From positions 1 through 13,278 of the forward strand of contig URPA01000052.1 in the NCBI GenBank assembly GCA_900549545.1: DNA of 13,278 bases, in the 5' to 3' direction. The notes under the pieces were generated by a model, which was not told the origin of the DNA, did not search any database, and saw only the letters and a program-made list of their open reading frames with translations. Shown here one piece after another: positions 10,740 to 13,278 of this stretch. Source of the DNA: an uncultured Eubacteriales bacterium. GTDB taxonomy: Bacteria; Bacillota; Clostridia; Oscillospirales; Oscillospiraceae. Both the position numbers and the translations under genes were made by a program. Numbering within the stretch: the stretch's first letter is position 1; each line of letters opens with the position of its first letter.

Positions 10740-11167
10740 CTTTGGTGCTAATCCCGTGGCTCTCCCTCTGGGAGAGCTGGCGGCGCAGCCGACTGAGAGG
10801 GCGCTCTGCGTCAAGCACGAAAGCTGCCACCGCACTAAATCTTGGCTTCCCCTCCATGGGGAAGCAAGAGTGGCGCGGTTGTAATCAAAGCACTTCTGCA
10901 ACAACTTTACGCCGTATCCTTGCCTCCCTGCGTAAGGGAGGTGGGCAGGTTTAAAGCATCAAAACTGCAACAAAGCGTAGCTGTTGCAGTTTTGAGAGGA
11001 AGAGCAAGCGAATGTAGTGTAGTTGTCGCCATGCTTGGCGGAAAAGGAACGGCATGAGCTTGTTCTGACGAGGCGGAGGGTGAGAATAAAAGACCCGAAA
11101 ATTTTCACAAATTTCTCTCCCTCAGTCAGCTTACGCTGACAGCTCCCTCGTCAGAGGGAGCCTTTGG
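10740..11167. repeat. Cluster of palindromic interspersed repeats
   Basis: No gene is convincing here. The visible elements are: GCTCTCCC/GGGAGAGC (10759-10777) with GCCGACTGAGAGG beside it, an inverted-orientation copy of the repeat; GCTTCCCC/GGGGAAGC (10845-10865); CCTCCCT/AGGGAGG (10923-10941); and a long copy at 11049-11166 matching 16-153, with GTCAGC/GCTGAC and GCTCCCTC/GAGGGAGC hairpins. In the long copy CTGACGAG (11065-11072) is also complementary to CTCGTCAG (11148-11155), so the whole unit can fold. Confidence 0.65.
10959..10995. repeat. Perfect 14-bp hairpin inside the repeat cluster
   Basis: TCAAAACTGCAACA (10959-10972) pairs exactly with TGTTGCAGTTTTGA (10982-10995) around the loop AAGCGTAGC. 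No gene end is near enough for a terminator role. Confidence 0.6.
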
Positions 11168-11183
11168 AAAATTCAAATACCAC

Positions 11184-11217
11184 AAAAATCCCCCGGGCGG
11201 AGATTTCAGCCCGGGGG
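11184..11217 (-). terminator. Terminator of the gntR-ABC transporter operon
   Basis: A perfect 9-bp stem CCCCCGGGC/GCCCGGGGG with a 10-base loop, followed by ATTTTTG on the minus strand, 10 bases after the permease stop codon. Confidence 0.9.
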
Positions 11218-11226
11218 CTATACAAC

Positions 11227-11823
11227 TTAACCCTGTTTTTTCCTGTGCCACTGATAAAGCGGGATGGACACGAGCCACGCTATTGGCAGCAGTGCCAGAC
11301 CCGCATAGGGGATATAGGGCAGAAACTCCAGCGTTGACAGGCTGGCTCCGCCGGTCGTGCCCAGGAACACGGCAACCATGCACACCAAAAAGATGCCCAC
11401 ATAGCGCCCCTTATCAGGCCCGAAGGCAAAGCATAGAGGGAGCGTGAAGGAGGTGACCAGCAGCGCCGCGCAGCTGAGCTGAAGCACAGAGAGAAGCATC
11501 GCCCTGTCAAAGCCGGTAACAACGGTCGTTATTGCCGCAATGACGACCTCTGCCGCCAGCAGGATGAGCGCTATCAGGTATTTCTCGCTGACAAACTGGG
11601 CGCGCGAGACGGGCATTGCGTCGCAAAATGCCGACCAGCCGCCCTTCTCATCCATGCTCAGAAATGTTATGAGGAGCATGGAGATAAAAAGCATTGCATA
11701 GGGAACGAAAAACACTGCCTGAGAAAGGGCGCAGCCCACAACAAGGAAGGCGGAAACAAGCAGCAGGAAGAATTTGTAATACTTCCAGAGATTATAAAAA
11801 TCCTTCAAAATAAGGCCCTTCAT
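11227..11823 (-). CDS. ABC-2 type transporter permease
   Basis: A 198-residue membrane protein with about six hydrophobic helices (first at about residues 17-36, last at about 170-190). A cytoplasmic MKGLILKDFYNLWKYY start and a conserved-looking soluble loop LSMDEKGGWSAFCDAMPVSRAQFV sit between helices 2 and 3. That start and loop are typical of the short permeases paired with YtrB-like ATPases. The ATG is next to the ATPase stop (3 bases apart), so the two are translated together and should form one transporter. The cargo is unknown; relatives act in antibiotic or envelope stress. It is the last gene before a strong terminator. Confidence 0.88.
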   Translation of the reverse strand: MKGLILKDFYNLWKYYKFFLLLVSAFLVVGCALSQAVFFVPYAMLFISMLLITFLSMDEKGGWSAFCDAMPVSRAQFVSEKYLIALILLAAEVVIAAITTVVTGFDRAMLLSVLQLSCAALLVTSFTLPLCFAFGPDKGRYVGIFLVCMVAVFLGTTGGASLSTLEFLPYIPYAGLALLPIAWLVSIPLYQWHRKKQG

Positions 11824-11826
11824 TTG

Positions 11827-12675
11827 TCAGCCCTCCTTTGTCATGAATACAAACAGCTCTTCAATGCTCACCGGGCTTTGCTTCATCCCTGTGGGCACGG
11901 CCTCGCGGCGGACGATGGAGGAGACCCCATAGGGGCTGCTCTTGCGCCCGATAATGGCGGCGGGATCTATGCTCCCAAGCTCCCCGGCGGCGCAGCGGAC
12001 GAAGCAGAATTTCTCCAGCAGATCATCCTTTTCCTCGCAGAGCATGAGCCGCCCCTTGTGGATAAAGGCGATGTAGTCGCATATCTTTTCAAGGTCGCTG
12101 ACGATGTGGGAGGATATAAGTATCGAGTGGTTCTCATCCCGCGTGAAGTCGGAGAAAATGTCCATCACCTCATCGCGCACCAGCGGATCAAGCCCGGAGC
12201 TGGGTTCGTCAAGAATCAGCAGGGCGGGGTGGTGCGACAGGGCGGCGGCAATGGAGAGCTTCATCTTCATGCCGCGCGAAAAATCCTTGAAGCATTTGTC
12301 AGGCGGCAGGGCGAAGCGCGTCAGGAAGTCATTATAAACCGCGCTGTCCCAGCTTTTAAATATTCCCGCCATGACTCGGCCGATCTGCTTCGCGGTCAGG
12401 CCCATGGGAAAGGGCGGCTCATCCATCACGACGCCAATCTGCTCGCGCAGCGCCCTGTTGCCGCGCCCAGCGTCCTGACCGAGGGCCGTTATCGTCCCCG
12501 CGTCCTTGTCGATCATGCCGAGAATACACTTGATGGTCGTGCTTTTGCCGGCTCCGTTTTCGCCCACAAGACCCATTATGCAGCCCCGGGGCAGGGTAAG
12601 GGACAGCTCAAGGTCAAAATCCTTGTAGCTTTTCTTCAGCCCGTTGATTTCTATTGCGTTTTCCATTACGCTCAT
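11827..12675 (-). CDS. ABC transporter ATP-binding protein
   Basis: A 282-residue ATPase. Walker A is GENGAGKST at 38-46 (K44). The signature region reads FSRGMKMKLSIAAAL instead of a strict LSGGQ. Walker B is LLILDEPSSGLDP. The H-loop is ISSHIVSDLEKICDY. The last 70 residues are the accessory C-terminal part common in ABC-2 exporters. The start is ATG 12673-12675, immediately after the regulator's TAA (TAAATG) and 8 bases after AGGAGG, which lies inside the end of the regulator gene; a second in-frame ATG three codons on is less likely. It sits between a GntR regulator and the matching permease, in the order known for the ytr-type operons. Confidence 0.95.
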   Translation of the reverse strand: MSVMENAIEINGLKKSYKDFDLELSLTLPRGCIMGLVGENGAGKSTTIKCILGMIDKDAGTITALGQDAGRGNRALREQIGVVMDEPPFPMGLTAKQIGRVMAGIFKSWDSAVYNDFLTRFALPPDKCFKDFSRGMKMKLSIAAALSHHPALLILDEPSSGLDPLVRDEVMDIFSDFTRDENHSILISSHIVSDLEKICDYIAFIHKGRLMLCEEKDDLLEKFCFVRCAAGELGSIDPAAIIGRKSSPYGVSSIVRREAVPTGMKQSPVSIEELFVFMTKEG

Positions 12676-13050
12676 TTACAATTCCTCCTGCACAAGGCGC
12701 AGCATCTCCTGAAGCTCCTGCCCGCTCACGCCGGCAGCGGCGGCAAGGCGGCAGGCCTGCTCCAAATGCGCCTCAATCTGCCGCAGGTTTTCCTCCCGCA
12801 GCAGCTCCGTGTTCTTCCGGGCCACAAAGCAGCCCCGCCCGGCGGTGGTGTAGATAAGCCCGCTCTGCTCCAGCTCGTCATAGGCCCGCTTTGTGGTTAT
12901 GACGCTGATGCCCAGATCCTTGGCAAGGCTGCGGATGGATGGCAGAAGCTCATCCTCCTCAAGCGCCCCGCTGATGATCTGGCTTTTTATCTGGGCGTAG
13001 ATCTGCTCATATATGGGCTGCCCGCTCCGGTTGTCGATAAGTATGGTCAT
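12676..13050 (-). CDS. GntR family regulator, YtrA subfamily
   Basis: A 124-residue protein of the usual YtrA size. A winged helix-turn-helix occupies residues 1 to about 75 (PIYEQIYAQIKSQIISGAL, LPSIRSLAKDLGISVITTKRAYDELEQSGLIYT, GRGCFV). A short C-terminal helical dimerisation tail replaces the large effector domain of other GntR proteins. YtrA proteins repress the ABC transporter genes downstream; the same is inferred here. The start at 13048-13050 is preferred because AGAGGTGA lies just upstream and the family N-terminus begins there; an open frame reaching 13086 would run across the promoter -10. First gene of a three-gene operon ending at 11184. Confidence 0.92.
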   Translation of the reverse strand: MTILIDNRSGQPIYEQIYAQIKSQIISGALEEDELLPSIRSLAKDLGISVITTKRAYDELEQSGLIYTTAGRGCFVARKNTELLREENLRQIEAHLEQACRLAAAAGVSGQELQEMLRLVQEEL

Positions 13051-13060
13051 ATGATCACCT

Positions 13061-13106
13061 CTGTGCTGTACATGCACAGTATACACAGTATATACAGCGC
13101 TGTCAA
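13061..13106 (-). promoter_or_regulatory. Promoter and probable operator of the gntR-ABC operon
   Basis: TTGACA (13101-13106) and TATACT (13078-13083) on the minus strand with a 17-base spacer. Overlapping it are a 9-base tandem repeat CACAGTATA (13075-13083 and 13084-13092) and an inverted pair CTGTGC/GCACAG (13061-13079). Such GTATA-rich dyads over a promoter are what a YtrA-type repressor would bind. Confidence 0.75.
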
Positions 13107-13141
13107 GGGGGAAGAGAAAAATTTTGCGCCGCAGTCACTTG

Positions 13142-13157
13142 CTTCCCCTCGGGGGAA
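13142..13157. repeat. Short CTTCCCC/GGGGAAG palindrome
   Basis: CTTCCCC and GGGGAAG separated by two bases; similar to the hairpin at 10845-10865 in the repeat cluster. Confidence 0.4.
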
Positions 13158-13224
13158 GTGTCAAGCCTGCGGGCCAATAGGGGGTGGGGTTGTACTGAGG
13201 CTGTATAGGAGCATGGCTCGGAAT

Positions 13225-13254
13225 CAACTTTCTCTTGATGTCAAGAGAAAGTTG
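13225..13254. repeat. Perfect palindrome with 14-bp arms near the right end
   Basis: CAACTTTCTCTTGA (13225-13238) and TCAAGAGAAAGTTG (13241-13254) are exact complements with only TG between. The window ends with AGGAGGGGA (13270-13278), which looks like a ribosome-binding site for a plus-strand gene starting beyond the window. No other feature is seen between 13107 and 13278. Confidence 0.6.
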
Positions 13255-13278
13255 CAAAGAGAGACACTTAGGAGGGGA

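Noticed and set aside
10700..11170. Possible CRISPR array or small RNA cluster
   Set aside because: The repeats are palindromic units of differing length and orientation without uniform spacers and with no cas gene near.
11126..11383. 85-codon minus-strand frame over the ABC operon terminator
   Set aside because: It spans the terminator and repeat and overlaps the permease in another frame.

Overview
The window looks like chromosome of an anaerobic, endospore-forming member of the Clostridia, most likely Oscillospiraceae/Ruminococcaceae. It encodes a clear Spo0A and a SpoVAC, carries clostridial-type regulators (XRE-SdpI, YtrA-type GntR, MerR), has fairly GC-rich genes with AT-rich intergenic DNA, and contains several kinds of palindromic interspersed repeat. 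The family-level assignment is inference. Almost every gene is on the minus strand; only spoVAC with a small downstream ORF and a vWA-domain gene are on the plus strand. I find no CRISPR array, rRNA, intact transposase or plasmid origin.

Layout. 1-212: an interspersed palindromic repeat. 213-1765 (minus): a promoter, then a macro-domain protein with a C-terminal HTH-like region, then an AT-richer pyridoxamine-phosphate-oxidase-like flavoprotein. 1775-3382 (minus): a MerR-type regulator and a ferredoxin-like aldo/keto reductase, under a textbook MerR promoter (19-bp spacer filled by a palindrome) and ending at a strong terminator. 3392-4357 (minus): two small conserved/unknown proteins with their own promoter. 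4386-4705 (minus): a 58-residue membrane peptide gene with promoter and terminator. 4864-5173: an AT-rich repeat, a tRNA terminator and tRNA-Ser(GGA) on the minus strand. 5189-5862 (plus): spoVAC followed by an unrecognised 47-codon basic ORF where spoVAD would be expected. 5880-6224: a gene-free stretch of stacked hairpins bounded by a 37-bp direct repeat. 6232-6894 (plus): a vWA protein that abuts, end to end, a Cu/Zn superoxide dismutase gene (6895-7398, minus), which lies downstream of an XRE-SdpI membrane regulator (7466-8341, minus).

8461-9116 holds a second copy of the AT-rich repeat and a five-tRNA operon (transcribed Gly-Arg-His-Gln-Lys) with a consensus promoter. Behind its promoter lie a truncated tyrosine-recombinase gene and a short coding-like remnant, then spo0A (9654-10448) with several Spo0A-box matches upstream. 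10700-11170 is a repeat cluster. 11184-13106 (minus) is a self-contained operon: GntR/YtrA regulator, ABC ATPase, ABC permease, terminator. The right end has a perfect 14-bp-arm palindrome and ends on a ribosome-binding-site-like sequence.

Most striking observations: (1) long inverted repeats whose 3' arm contains the Shine-Dalgarno sequence directly upstream of sodC, the vWA gene and the broken integrase gene; in sodC a promoter is nested in the inverted repeat, so only read-through mRNA would form the inhibitory hairpin. (2) The 5880-6153 element. (3) Two nearly identical repeat-plus-terminator modules attached to two separate tRNA loci. (4) The MerR promoter with a cysteine at residue 52, as in the aldehyde sensor AdhR. 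None of these proves a new system; they are candidates for follow-up.
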